Made by a program: the position numbers and the translations under genes. Below are positions 48,473-57,924 of a stretch of DNA of 64,000 nucleotides, one piece after another; the first letter of the stretch is position 1; the number at the start of each line of letters is the position of its first letter. Below the pieces are notes generated by a model. It was not told where the DNA came from, searched no databases, and saw nothing but the letters and a program-made list of their open reading frames with translations. The DNA comes from Kingdonia uniflora (taxonomy: Eukaryota > Streptophyta > Magnoliopsida > Ranunculales > Circaeasteraceae): positions 124,001 through 188,000 of the forward strand of contig JACGCM010001796.1 in the NCBI GenBank assembly GCA_014058105.1. The letters are read 5' to 3'.

Positions 48473-49105
48473 TTATCGATCTAGACGGTGTTCAAAAGCC
48501 ATTAGATGAGCCTGAAAGTCCTCCATATGAGTGTCATCTATTGTCGTTGTAAGAGTGGTGTAAACGGCATCATATTCGGGACTAGGAAGACCGCCAAGAA
48601 TAAGTTGTTGAAGATCTGGTTCAGGGACTATTTGGCCTGATGCTGCTAGATTATCTGTTAACGTTTTAGCAAGTTGAAGATAATCAGACATTTTTGTTGT
48701 ACCTTTACGCAAAGTCTGCAATTCGCGTCGTAGAGTGTTGATGTGGGGACGCGATTTGGATGCAAATTTGCGCTCTAACGCATGCCATACCGCCTGAGAA
48801 GATGTTGTAGCACCCACAATATGAGCTAAAACAGTTGCATCGAGAGAAGATAAGATCCATCCTAGTAAAATATTATCTCGCTTATTCCAAGCAACGTACT
48901 CCGAATTCAAAGTATTTTGATCGATTGAAGTAGAGGGGAGAAACTTAGCCGGACATGGAAGCGTGCCATTGACGTAACCTTCAAGATCATATCCCTTAAG
49001 AAGAGGGACAAACTGGGTCTTCCAAAGAAGATAATTGTGGTTATCTAGTTTGATAGATATAAAATGGTTGATTTTCGTGATATTAGTAGTGGTGATTGAA
49101 GCCAT
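48473..49105 (-). pseudogene. copia Gag N-terminal region
   Basis: From MASITTTNITKINHFISIKL, chosen because the longer frame runs back through the primer-binding site. It holds the Retrotran_gag core: LDNHNYLLWKTQFVPLLKGY, W...D..LLGWILSSL, W..LE..FAS...L..EL. An in-frame stop after EHRLDR (48473-48475) separates it from the zinc knuckle that continues in the same frame. Confidence 0.75.
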
Positions 49106-49252
49106 GGTTGGGGAAGTTGTGGTGGAGAAATTAGTATCTGATTCACTAGAACCAGTTATGATGAGAAGAAAATTGGAAGAGAAGAAAATCTGAAGGTAGA
49201 GAAAAAAAGAAGAAGAAGAAAGATGACGTGAGTCTTTATGGCTCTGACACCA

Positions 49253-49413
49253 TATAAGAACATGCAAAGGTAAAACTCACCGTGCTTTGGTGAGGCTTAT
49301 TGAGCTATTATTTATAGAGGTTTATGCGATATACATCAACTCTATAATCCCTATCTGATAAGTAAAGCTCATCTTTTCAAAGTTGTGAAGACTCCATATT
49401 TTTCACGTTAATA
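49253..49413 (-). repeat. copia 5' LTR, internally deleted
   Basis: 161 bp, matching 46325-46560 at both ends (TATAAGAACATGCAAA and TTTTTCACGTTAATA on the plus strand) but missing the central block. The primer-binding site TGGTGTCAGAGCC is adjacent. Confidence 0.9.
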
Positions 49414-49418
49414 ATTCG

Positions 49419-49824
49419 ACTTAACTACTGCAGATGTAGAGGAGGCGAATGCAGTAGCTCTACTTCGTGGTATAGAAGTGGCTAGAAATACAGGCATAGG
49501 AAATATCATCATTTTGTCAGATTGTTATCGCCCCGTTAAAGCCTATGCAGTAAAGTCGGTTGATCTCACGTGGGGAGTACTCAACCTAGCTTTAAATATT
49601 TTGTCCACCGTTTCTTTCTTTTCAAGATTTCTAATTTTTATTTTATAGTAGAACTTGTAATTTGGAAGCCCATGCTCTTGCTACTAGAGAGACGTATACG
49701 CTTCCTTGTGTTTGTAGTATGCACGAGGAGGCGAAAAACCTTGTGAACTTTGTTATTTCCTTATTGCTCTCGGTGGCCTAATATATTTCGTTTTGCCCCC
49801 AAAAAAATAAAAAAATAAAAAAAA
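49419..49824 (+). mobile_element. LINE 3' end, left-arm copy
   Basis: Continuation of the RNase H-like region (EEANAVALLRGIEVARNTGI, ILSDCYR) to a poly-A tail interrupted by T (from 49798). The inverted homologue is 57930-58313. Both copies join the same dirigent 3' flank at TCRATTAATATAAAACCC, so one insertion predates the duplication. Confidence 0.8.
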
Positions 49825-49975
49825 TCAATTAATATAAAACCCAAAAGGCTTACTACAAAGAGGCCCATGATCCGGCCCAATAGATGTCCCTAATATTCTC
49901 ATTTTAAAGGGGTACATACTTTTGTTCCCATAACAGGTTACATATCGTCAAAAGAGCCAAATCAAAGTGCATCCT

Positions 49976-50563
49976 TCAATAATGCATGACAAATACATTG
50001 TACTCCACCGTAGCATCACCTGACTTCAGATCAAAATTATAAGTCCGGGCCTGAACGTACCCCCGCGCTAACCTAAAAAGCCCGCTCCCGCCGACAATCG
50101 ACATCTCCCTAACCTTCGAAAGCACTGCATTCCTCCCCATTATACTTATCGTACTCCCGTTATATTTCCCGGTCACAAATGCAAAATTCATCGCCATTAA
50201 TGCGCTCAGTTCGGCTTGGCCCGCGAACGCATAAAGCCCTTGGGCCCGCCCGATGAGCCTCGAGCCCAATGTGGGCCCTTCCGTTAGCGCGTCATCGATC
50301 ATTATCACCGCGCCGAACCCCGTAGCGGACATGTTTGTCGATGGGGCCGAGGCAACGCGGATGGCAGTCGGGTTTTTTCCCGCTACTACGTCATGCCAAT
50401 ATACGCGAAAATGAGTTAGTTTTTCTTTCTTGAGGCCGAGGTCCATTGGGCTTACGGTTCGAACATAACCGTGGTGTTTCGCGGAGAGCGCGACGATGAA
50501 GTTGAGGGTGAAGATGGTGAGAATTGTGAGAGAAAGAGGAGAGTTTGGGAGAAATGTTGGCAT
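49976..50563 (-). CDS. dirigent protein, DIR1 of the cluster
   Basis: Secreted dirigent protein of the DIR-b/d type. The family guides stereospecific coupling or ring closure in phenolic (lignan, pterocarpan-like) synthesis in the cell wall. 195 residues, single exon. A hydrophobic signal peptide (1-27, ends ALSAK) is followed by [20 protein letters not shown], a LTEGP loop, [23 protein letters not shown] with an NGS sequon, and the C-terminal [20 protein letters not shown]. The ATG at 50563 is preferred: a longer frame starts at 50680, but the TATA box (50613-50620) lies between the two. Differs from DIR4 at 10 residues, all after residue 84. The conserved FRFARGY is FRLARGY here. Substrate unknown. 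Confidence 0.9.
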   Translation of the reverse strand: MPTFLPNSPLSLTILTIFTLNFIVALSAKHHGYVRTVSPMDLGLKKEKLTHFRVYWHDVVAGKNPTAIRVASAPSTNMSATGFGAVIMIDDALTEGPTLGSRLIGRAQGLYAFAGQAELSALMAMNFAFVTGKYNGSTISIMGRNAVLSKVREMSIVGGSGLFRLARGYVQARTYNFDLKSGDATVEYNVFVMHY

Positions 50564-50612
50564 GGTGGTGTTCAAGTGGTACAAATTGTAGAGAAGTTGA
50601 GTGCTTGGTTGG

Positions 50613-50620
50613 TATATAAA
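50613..50620 (-). promoter_or_regulatory. TATA box of DIR1
   Basis: TTTATATA on the gene strand, about 50 bp upstream of the ATG at 50563. The same spacing is found at DIR2 (52465-52473) and DIR4 (57110-57117), which decides the start codons. Confidence 0.7.
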
Positions 50621-50740
50621 GCAAAAGAAATGTGGTGGTTGGGCTGAAACTAAAAGGCTTTTGCAAAAGTCCAGTTCCATGAGTACACATGGGGGGAACC
50701 ACTGAGGTCCAGATGAAATATTTTAAAGAGCGTTGATCGT

Positions 50741-51837
50741 GTAATCCCGATCTCATGTTAGCTTATCTAACTTGTCACATTTCCATGTTGGCTGCTCTTT
50801 TTCCCCATCGAGAAATAATTTTCGATGCAAGGATCAAATTGGCCTCAAGATGTCCAAGAAACAAATTATTCACATAAGAAAGAAAAACGGAGTAAAGAAA
50901 ACTGTGTCGCATGCTCTCAGAATAGATAAGAGCACAGAACATAACAGAACAAAAGCAGGCTTTTTATGTTTGGCGTCATTGATCTTCTACGAGAAAAACA
51001 TGGTTAAATTATGTTTCTTATAAGATAGTTTACGTTTTTATGATGTATCATGAATGATCCTTCAAATTATTGGGTATCTCGAGGACAATCTCACGGCGAC
51101 AAACTACAAGTTCTCATGGGTTTTTGTAACTCCACTAACTTCTCAACATTTCCCTGTGAGTGGATGCACATCAGAAGTCTGTTTTGGTTGGTGAATTTGG
51201 TACAAGAACGACTTTGAGTCATGATGCTATTCTAGTAGTGTTGGAGAAGTAAGGCACACACCACAAAGACCACTCATGTACTTTTCACCTAAGCTAATTT
51301 ATGCCACAAATGCCCGAGAGTATAATGATATGGCCATCGTCATTGTCGAGATAATAACAATATGTCAATATGAGAAGATTATGCTTTTTTCTTGGAGAAT
51401 TTTAGTTACGTTGTCGCACTTGCCACTACGAAAAACATTCATGCTTTAATTTTCGTTAGATGGTTTTCTTATTTGTTTAGGTAAGCTAACTTCTTTAGGT
51501 ATTTTCGAAATTCTCCTCATTATTTGTCTCAATACTCAATAGTATCATGCATCGCAGTGAAACGAGGTTATTAGTCATATTATATACCTTAACACATTTT
51601 TTGGAATCACTGTAGGGATGAGTGAGAGTCCAATTTTGTGGTTGAGATTTATAGTCCCACATCAGACACACGGAGCCTTGCACCTCAAAATATAACATCC
51701 TAGCCTACCAAGTAAAATAAATGAGAAAAAATAGTACAAGGTGAGCACATTTCCCCAACATCATCATAACCAGAAATAAAAGGGTGCACCAACTCCAAAT
51801 GGGCAGCAAAAGCACTTTTTAGTCATTCTAGTAGTGA
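50741..51837. other. spacer between DIR1 and DIR2
   Basis: This 1.1-kb AT-rich stretch contains the upstream region of DIR1 and the 3' flank of DIR2. Short frames at 50772-51023 and 51495-51698 have no recognisable domain. I see no transposon ends. Confidence 0.4.
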
Positions 51838-52419
51838 CTAATAATGCAAGACAAATATATCGTATGCGACCGTAGCATCGCCGGTCTTAAGATCAAACTT
51901 ATGTGTCTGTGCCTGAACATAACCCCGCGCGAACCGAAAAAGCCCGCTTCCTCCAATAATCGACATCTCCCTCACCTTCGAAAACACGTGGTTCCTCCCC
52001 GTTATACTTATCGTACTCCCGTTATATTTCCCCGTTACAAAAACAAAATTCATGACCATTAATAGCCCAATCTCATTTTGGGCTGCGGAAGCCAAAAGCC
52101 CTTGGCCTCGTCCAATAAGTTTCGAATTCAACTCGGGCCCTTCCGTAAGTGCATCGTCAAACATCACAACAGTACCAAACCCAGCCGGTTTTTTATTCAG
52201 TGGCGCAACAATTTGCATTGATGTTGGGCTTTTACCACTTAGTATGTCCTGCCAATACACGCGAAAATGAGTTAGTTTCTCTTTCTCAAGCCCGAATGTA
52301 GTTGGGCTTAATGTTCGTGCAAAGCTGTGTTGTTTTGCGGATATTGTGACGATGAAGTTGACGGCGACGATGGCGAAAATGGCTAGAGTGAGCGGAGATT
52401 TAAGGAGAATCAAGGCCAT
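51838..52419 (-). CDS. dirigent protein, DIR2 of the cluster
   Basis: 193-residue single-exon dirigent protein with a signal peptide (1-27, ends TISAK). Motifs in order: [91 protein letters not shown]. The segment GRGQGLLASAAQNEIGLLMV is shared only with DIR3, making these two sister genes. It lacks the upstream NxS sequon of the others (LNKKPAGFG) but keeps NGS. The start at 52419 is chosen because the TATA box at 52465-52473 is about 50 bp away. Earlier ATGs lie above or about 10 bp below the TATA. Likely apoplastic phenolic coupling, substrate unknown. Confidence 0.9.
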   Translation of the reverse strand: MALILLKSPLTLAIFAIVAVNFIVTISAKQHSFARTLSPTTFGLEKEKLTHFRVYWQDILSGKSPTSMQIVAPLNKKPAGFGTVVMFDDALTEGPELNSKLIGRGQGLLASAAQNEIGLLMVMNFVFVTGKYNGSTISITGRNHVFSKVREMSIIGGSGLFRFARGYVQAQTHKFDLKTGDATVAYDIFVLHY

Positions 52420-52464
52420 AGTGTCACAGTGGTGTAAATTGTAGTGATAGTGAGCCATGGTTCC

Positions 52465-52473
52465 TATATAAAG
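52465..52473 (-). promoter_or_regulatory. TATA box of DIR2
   Basis: CTTTATATA on the gene strand, 46-54 bp upstream of the chosen ATG, in the same sequence context (TTTGCTTTATATA) as DIR1 and DIR4. Confidence 0.7.
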
Positions 52474-52479
52474 CAAAGA

Positions 52480-53240
52480 AACATGGAGTTGTTGGACTTC
52501 AAAAAAGGCTTTTTTAAAGAAAAGTTTGGACCTATAAGAGCACGCCTAAGAGGTCCACAGTTTTTATTTATTATGAAGGAGTGTTGATTTCGTACTCCCA
52601 ATGTCAAGTAACATTATTATGAAAATTTATTCTTTAACACATTTTTCTCTCTTTGTTTCTTGAAATGTCAAAAAATGCATTCGAATGAAATTGGCCCTAT
52701 TATCAAAGCATGATTTTAGTTGATTTCCAGCCTTTTTAATTCGGCCACACTTTTACAGAGTTCATAGTATACCCCTTCACGTGTGTCGTAATTTTTAAGC
52801 TTAACATGCGAATGAATATAATTGGGTGGCACAGAGCACGTATAAGAAATTGCTTGCTCTGGTATAACTATAACTGGAGGATCCATCTCAAAATCATTTG
52901 ACGTATCTCAACACATAAGAACTTGGCTTATCAAAGTATTATCGAATGATTTTTAGATAGTTGGTACTTGAAGTAGAGGATAGTAACCATGAGTAAGAAA
53001 TACTGTTTGTTTTTCTAAATAAAGCTGAAAAGTGTTATTTTATATTTATATCAACTATACATAAAAAGAAGCATCATTGCCCAAAATAATACCAAAAAAA
53101 ACAATAATGCATAAAGTAGGTAAGATAATTTCAAATTATCTAATTTCATAGTGCTGTATTTTTATTTTTCACATGTTTCTCATTAAAATTTATCGAAATA
53201 TATAAAGAGAGGACCGAGCGAAGAAGATTGGAGCTCATTT
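52480..53240. other. spacer upstream of DIR2
   Basis: AT-rich sequence with no supported coding region. The first few hundred bases are the likely DIR2 promoter. Confidence 0.4.
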
Positions 53241-53245
53241 TCTGT

Positions 53246-53246
<1 letters not shown>

Positions 53247-53319
<73 letters not shown>
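53247..53319. repeat. (GT)n tract followed by 37 G
   Basis: About 18 GT units run directly into a homopolymer of 37 G (53283-53319). A long G run of this kind is rare in plant genomes and is a common site of length error in sequencing and assembly. Confidence 0.95.
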
Positions 53320-53320
<1 letters not shown>

Positions 53321-53700
53321 GGTACGTGCTTAGTCTCTCAAACCAAGCTATAGGGGCTTGTTTTAGTCCATACAAAGACTTTCACAAGCGACACACATAA
53401 TGAGGAAAGCGACTATCGACAAATCCTGGCGGTTGTGACATATATACTTATTCCGAAAGGTTACCATGTAAGAATGCATTGTGAATGTCGAGCTCCTTAA
53501 TCAGCCAACCACGTCCTACTACCAATGACAAGATTGTGCGAATGGTTGCTGGTTTTACGATGGTGCTGAAAGTCTCTGTGAAATCAATTCCTTCTTGTTG
53601 GTTGTAACCTTTTATAACGAGGGGGGCTTTGTATCATTCGATTGAACTATCAGTATGTTTCTTAACTCGGAATATCCATTTGCAACCAACGATGTTTAGA
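53321..53700 (-). pseudogene. copia reverse-transcriptase fragment
   Basis: The minus strand reads NIVGCKWIFRVKKHTDSSIE, then AKGYNQQEGIDF-like sequence (here VIKGYNQQEGIDFTETFS) and LIKELDIHNAFLHGNL, the start of the RVT_2 domain. It has stops and frameshifts in the last third and lacks the YxDD part. It lies at the centre of the dirigent mirror arrangement. Confidence 0.8.
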
Positions 53701-54910
53701 GAAGACCGTGGTGGAGTTAACGTCCAAGTATCCATTTGCAACCGGCAAGTTAACATCATAATCTAACTGCCCAAAGATCATCTCCCGAACTTATGCAACC
53801 TTTATTGCTAAGCGCCCCTCCGATGCATGACGAACTCTTTGAGAACGAGTTCTCACCATTTTTTATTTCTTCCTCCTCTCTACATCACATTCCAAGCATT
53901 AGTTATACACACAAATTACGATAATAGTAGATTCCCCCATTCCGCATTTAGAATAATACTCAAAATTCCTCTTATCCATAACTAACAACTCTAAGATCAT
54001 GCTCCAAATTTATTTGAGTTTATCTTTCCATAGCGCCGCATTATATTTCGACCATATTTTTTTCGAACTCACTTCTAGCATCTCTCAACTATTTTACATA
54101 CATCCACATTTTCTCCACAACTCAATTATCTGGTTTTAGTAAATTCACTTTTACTGCAGAGTGATGTCTTGTAGCTCGAGTTAATAGATTTCTTTTAGTT
54201 CGACACAAGTACCTATTGCATCTTCACATATCTATCTCTAGCACGTCGATTAATACATTACAAACAATTACATTGTATACATTATACACATTACAAGCAA
54301 TATATTATTTTTCGTTATTTTTATTATATCAACTTTCTATCACACCCCACTTGAACTAACCATAGTTCGAATTATCATACTCATTTTTAGTTCGCATTCT
54401 CAAACAGAGAATTACATTTTAGTATGCCAAAATGTATTTTTAGTTCGAATTACTATATTCATTTTTCACAAAAAGTAATTTTTCATTAACTCGAATATTG
54501 CTTACAAACTACTTTACAAATAATAATTTTTCAGAGCTTTCTTACAGATCGATCTACAGATTACATTACATTTTATTTTATCATCACTGCTTCGTATTGA
54601 AACACTTTTGCGAGAAAAAATAGGAAGATGGTTGTAACAGAGCCTGAACCAATCTTTAGCATAATACACTCCTGCAAGAGAAGAGCGATGATTGTACGGA
54701 AGAAAAAAATTTCAATCTCCGTATCCACCACCACCGTCTCTTCTTCCGTAACCCCCACCACCTCCGATTAGCAGAAAAAGAAGAATGATTCTACTTTTAT
54801 AAAACCCAATCCCTCGGTGGATAACGACAGTACTTCCTGGTATGTACACCGATTTTCACATCTGCCTCCTCAATCTTATAATCTGCAAGCAGACAAAGAC
54901 ATACCCGACG
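53701..54910. other. AT-rich spacer
   Basis: No supported gene. Sequence at 53880-54540 is very AT-rich and rich in TTCGAATT-like motifs, possibly transposon-derived, but without definable ends. Confidence 0.35.
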
Positions 54911-55144
54911 CTAATCACCTAACAAAATGAGATAGTGGAACCGCCACATGTGATAGTAGTCATCTTCAACCTCTGCTGCTTCCTCCTCTGTCATCCCATA
55001 ATATGTTTGTGGTACAGGCATGAGAGGCATCTTAAGAGATTGGTTACCAAAGTAGCATAACTGCAACTTCTGCACTTCAACAATCACCCTGACTTCATAT
55101 ACTTGGCACCTGGTCATCACCATTCTCAAGACACAGAGAACCAC
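54911..55144 (-). CDS. unassigned open frame, possible gene fragment
   Basis: 77 codons with protein-like composition, for example MPLMPVPQTYYGMTEEEAAE and DDYYHMWRFHY. A second protein-like stretch (EEADVKIGVHTRKYCRYPPR) follows at about 54870-54810, after what could be an intron. I do not recognise the family. It could be an exon pair of a decayed host gene. Confidence 0.2.
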   Translation of the reverse strand: MVLCVLRMVMTRCQVYEVRVIVEVQKLQLCYFGNQSLKMPLMPVPQTYYGMTEEEAAEVEDDYYHMWRFHYLILLGD

Positions 55145-56337
55145 CAGATATTTCTAGAGACATAGTACTTTCACAGCGATGACAACTGATACAGTGCAAA
55201 CGCTATTAATTATATCAGACCCGCATTCAATATAAAGAAGGATTTCCAAAGCAGTCATCATTCAAAAACAATCTTTACTGGGAAACCCAAAGGCCAAATA
55301 CATCAATCTTTTCACATGCTTTAAATGCAAGTCTTCAATAAAGAAATGTAAAGTCCCCAGCCAGTCAAATTCTACAGTACCTTTCCAAATTCTAACACAA
55401 GCATTCCATAAATTTTTTCTCAACTAAAGCCACCTGTGTCTTCAGTTGCGAGGGGGCGATTGTAGGAACCTATCTCTCGACCTAGTCTAAACTCGAACAA
55501 CCTCAATACCAGACTCACGCATTATACACGTGATATATATAATCAACATTGACACCTATACCACGAACTGATAAGGAACGTGACTGGAGCACTACATAAA
55601 ATATGAACAAGTCAAAATACACATGTTTCCTACGAACTAACAGTTACACATTCAACTACCACTTACCTCATTTTTAGGATAACATGTTTCTACACGATAA
55701 CGAACTGCATGTAAGATCTATATAAATGATAACTTCTGGATGAGATAGGACCAGGAATTTTACATTTTGAGACTACAATAATTTTTATCTTTCAAGATCA
55801 AGTATTTCTAGCTCAAGAGATCACTTATAATAAGATATCAGCCCCAATTAATAAAAGTTACAGTTACTATAAATCCTCAACTCTAGGTCGTACTTTTTAC
55901 CTATTCAAAAGTTTCCACGCTAAATCACATGTATTGTTTATTGAATTATACTAATTTACACCAAATGTACATTTGGTGTAAGATCTAATTTCGAGCTATA
56001 TCTCGAGCTACAAAATTAGGCCATTACACCCTCGACTTAGATCTCTCCTCAGATTATCGTGGATGTTTGTTCTCTTACGTACACATGGAAGCGGCTGCAA
56101 CAAAAGGTAATATATGTACATTAAATTTTCATCAAAGTTTGATTAATTTTTTTTAGGGCACTTTGAAATAGGAAATTGTAACCTCACCAACTCCATGCAT
56201 TATTTGCTAGCATTGGTGTTCCTTTTAGTTGATTAATAATACTTTCGAGTTTTGACAACCAAACCCTTATAAGTTAGCTTTCTTTAAACAAGAAACTCTG
56301 ATCACAGTTTCTATCCAATCTGCAACACTGTGAACCC
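55145..56337. other. spacer upstream of DIR3
   Basis: AT-rich, no supported gene. It contains the 26-bp palindrome at 55956-55981 and presumably the DIR3 promoter in the last 300 bp. A TTATAAG motif near 56266 might serve as TATA. Confidence 0.35.
55956..55981. repeat. perfect 26-bp palindrome
   Basis: TTACACCAAATG at the left, its exact reverse complement at the right, with the centre at TGTACA. It lies about 360 bp upstream of the DIR3 ATG. Function unknown. Confidence 0.9.
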
Positions 56338-56868
56338 ATGGCCAAATCTCATCATTCTCTCACGATTTTCTTCATCTTCATCGTTGCAACCACGGGGAAC
56401 AAACATGGGTATAAGAAAGAGAAACTAAGTCATTTTCATCTGTATTGGCATGATGTAGCCAGTGGGAAGAACCCGACTTCAGCCAAAATTGTCACGGTAC
56501 CATCAAGGAACAATTCAGCAGCACCATTTGGTACGGTCTTTATGAACGACAACACACTTACAGAAGGTTCCGAATTGAGTTCAAAGTTTATCGGACGAGG
56601 GCAAGGGCTTTTGGCTTCTGCGGCACAAAATGAGATTGGATTGTTAATGGTCATGAACTTTGCTTTTGAGACAGGGAAATATAATGGGAGTACGATAAGT
56701 ATATTAGGAAGGAACACCATTTTTTCGAAAGTGAGGGAGATGCCGATTGTCGGAGGGAGCGAACTTTTTCGGTTCGCTCGGGGTTATGTTCAGGCCCGGA
56801 CTTATAAGTTTGATCTATTGTCCGGCGATGCCACTGTTGAGTACGATATATATGTCATGCATTTTTAA
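56338..56868 (+). CDS. dirigent protein, DIR3 of the cluster
   Basis: 176-residue single-exon dirigent protein. Motifs: SHFHLYWHDVASGKNPTSAK, GTVFMNDNTLTEGSELSS, GRGQGLLASAAQNEIGLLMV (shared only with DIR2), [34 protein letters not shown]. The N-terminus is about 17 residues shorter than in the other three. The signal peptide is short (MAKSHHSLTIFFIFIVATTG) and the VRTVSP...LGL segment after it is missing, while the YKKEKL-equivalent is kept. DDALTEGP is changed to DNTLTEGS and GGSGLF to GGSELF. Both are family-conserved positions, so function may be altered. Sequons NNS and NGS are present. Confidence 0.88.
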   Translation: MAKSHHSLTIFFIFIVATTGNKHGYKKEKLSHFHLYWHDVASGKNPTSAKIVTVPSRNNSAAPFGTVFMNDNTLTEGSELSSKFIGRGQGLLASAAQNEIGLLMVMNFAFETGKYNGSTISILGRNTIFSKVREMPIVGGSELFRFARGYVQARTYKFDLLSGDATVEYDIYVMHF

Positions 56869-57109
56869 TTATGAAAATAAAAAGACTAAAATGGCCCTTT
56901 ACTACTTTATTATTCCTGGTTTCTTTCCCTCTTTTTAATTGTATTTTCTGTACATTTTAGTACTTTTGCCAATGTATTCCTAATTATTTTACGATCAACG
57001 CTCTTTAAAATATTTCATCTGGACCTCAGTGGTTCCCCATGTGTACTCATGGACCTGGACTTTTGCAAAAGCCTTTTAGTTTCAGCCCGACCACCACATT
57101 TCTTTTGCT

Positions 57110-57117
57110 TTATATAT
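57110..57117 (+). promoter_or_regulatory. TATA box of DIR4
   Basis: TTATATAT about 50 bp upstream of the ATG at 57166, the mirror copy of the DIR1 TATA region. It lies downstream of the earlier in-frame ATG at 57049, which therefore cannot be the normal start. Confidence 0.7.
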
Positions 57118-57165
57118 CAACCAAGCACTCAACTTCTCTACAATTTGTACCACTTGAACACCACC

Positions 57166-57753
57166 ATGCCAACATTTCTACCAAACTCTCCTCTTTCTCT
57201 CACAATTCTCACCATCTTCACCCTCAACTTCATCGTCGCGCTCTCCGCGAAACACCACGGTTATGTTCGAACCGTAAGCCCAATGGACCTCGGCCTCAAG
57301 AAAGAAAAACTAACTCATTTTCGCGTATATTGGCATGACGTAGTAGCAGGAAAAAACCCGACTGCCATCCGCGTTGCCTCGGCTCCATCGACAAACATGT
57401 CCGCTACAGGTTTCGGCACTGTGATAATGACCGATGACGCGCTAACGGAAGGACCCACATTGGGCTCGAGGCTCATCGGGCGGGCCCAAGGGCTTTACGC
57501 GTTCACAGGCCAAGCCGAAGTGAGCGTATTAATGGCGATGAATTTTGCGTTTGTGACCGGGAAATATAACGGGAGTACGATAAGTATAATGGGGAGGAAT
57601 GCGGTGCTTTCGAAGGTTGGAGAGATGCCGATTGTTGGCGGGAGCGGGCTTTTTAGGTTCGCGCGGGGGTACGTTCAGGCCCGGACTTATAATTTTGATA
57701 TGAAGTCAAATGATGCTACGGTGGAGTACAATGTATTTGTCATGCATTATTGA
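57166..57753 (+). CDS. dirigent protein, DIR4 of the cluster
   Basis: 195-residue single-exon dirigent protein, the inverted near-copy of DIR1. The first 84 residues, including the signal peptide (ends ALSAK) and [20 protein letters not shown], are identical to DIR1. All 10 differences are in the remaining 111 residues. Motifs: [54 protein letters not shown]. The conserved VREMPIVGG is VGEMPIVGG here, an Arg to Gly change present only in this copy. Sequons NMS and NGS are kept. Likely role is stereoselective phenolic coupling in the cell wall, substrate unknown. Confidence 0.9.
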   Translation: MPTFLPNSPLSLTILTIFTLNFIVALSAKHHGYVRTVSPMDLGLKKEKLTHFRVYWHDVVAGKNPTAIRVASAPSTNMSATGFGTVIMTDDALTEGPTLGSRLIGRAQGLYAFTGQAEVSVLMAMNFAFVTGKYNGSTISIMGRNAVLSKVGEMPIVGGSGLFRFARGYVQARTYNFDMKSNDATVEYNVFVMHY

Positions 57754-57924
57754 AGGATGCACTTTGATTTGGCTCTTTTGACGATATGCAACTTGTTATG
57801 GGAACAAAAGTATGTATGTAGTAGGGACTAAAATGAGAACATTAGGGACATCTATTGGGCCGGATCATGGGCCGCTTTGTAGATAGTCTTTTGGGTTTTA
57901 TATTAATCGATTTTCATTTTTTAT

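Larger units (their letters stand above)
46325..49413 (-). mobile_element. Ty1/copia retrotransposon with TA...TA LTR ends
   Basis: 3089 bp with target duplication ATTCG at 46320-46324 and 49414-49418. LTRs are 46325-46560 (3') and 49253-49413 (5'). On the gene strand they start TATTAACGTGAA and end TTCTTATA. The primer site TGGTGTCAGAGCC follows the 5' LTR and the tract CCGGGGAG precedes the 3' LTR. The internal order is gag, zinc knuckle, protease (DSGATNH) and GAG-pre-integrase, then a rearranged segment, then RNase H. Most of integrase and the RT are missing. The paralogous site at 58314-58318 is empty, confirming the insertion. Confidence 0.93.
46224..50740. repeat. left arm of the dirigent inverted duplication
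   Basis: Without the copia insertion the arm is about 1.42 kb and pairs in inverted orientation with 56991-58414. It contains LINE RNase H sequence, the LINE poly-A junction, DIR1 and its promoter up to ACGATCAACGCTC (50740 on the minus strand). Identity is highest around the promoter and 5' half of the gene and clearly lower in the LINE part. Confidence 0.85.

Noticed and set aside
50564..50680. Longer N-terminus for DIR1 from an upstream ATG (and the same for DIR4 from 57049)
   Set aside because: The TATA box lies between the two ATGs, and the added residues precede and spoil a standard signal peptide. The downstream ATG gives the usual dirigent length.
52420..52476. Longer N-terminus for DIR2
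   Set aside because: The upstream ATGs are at or within about 10 bp of the TATA box. The ATG at 52419 has the same spacing as in DIR1 and DIR4.
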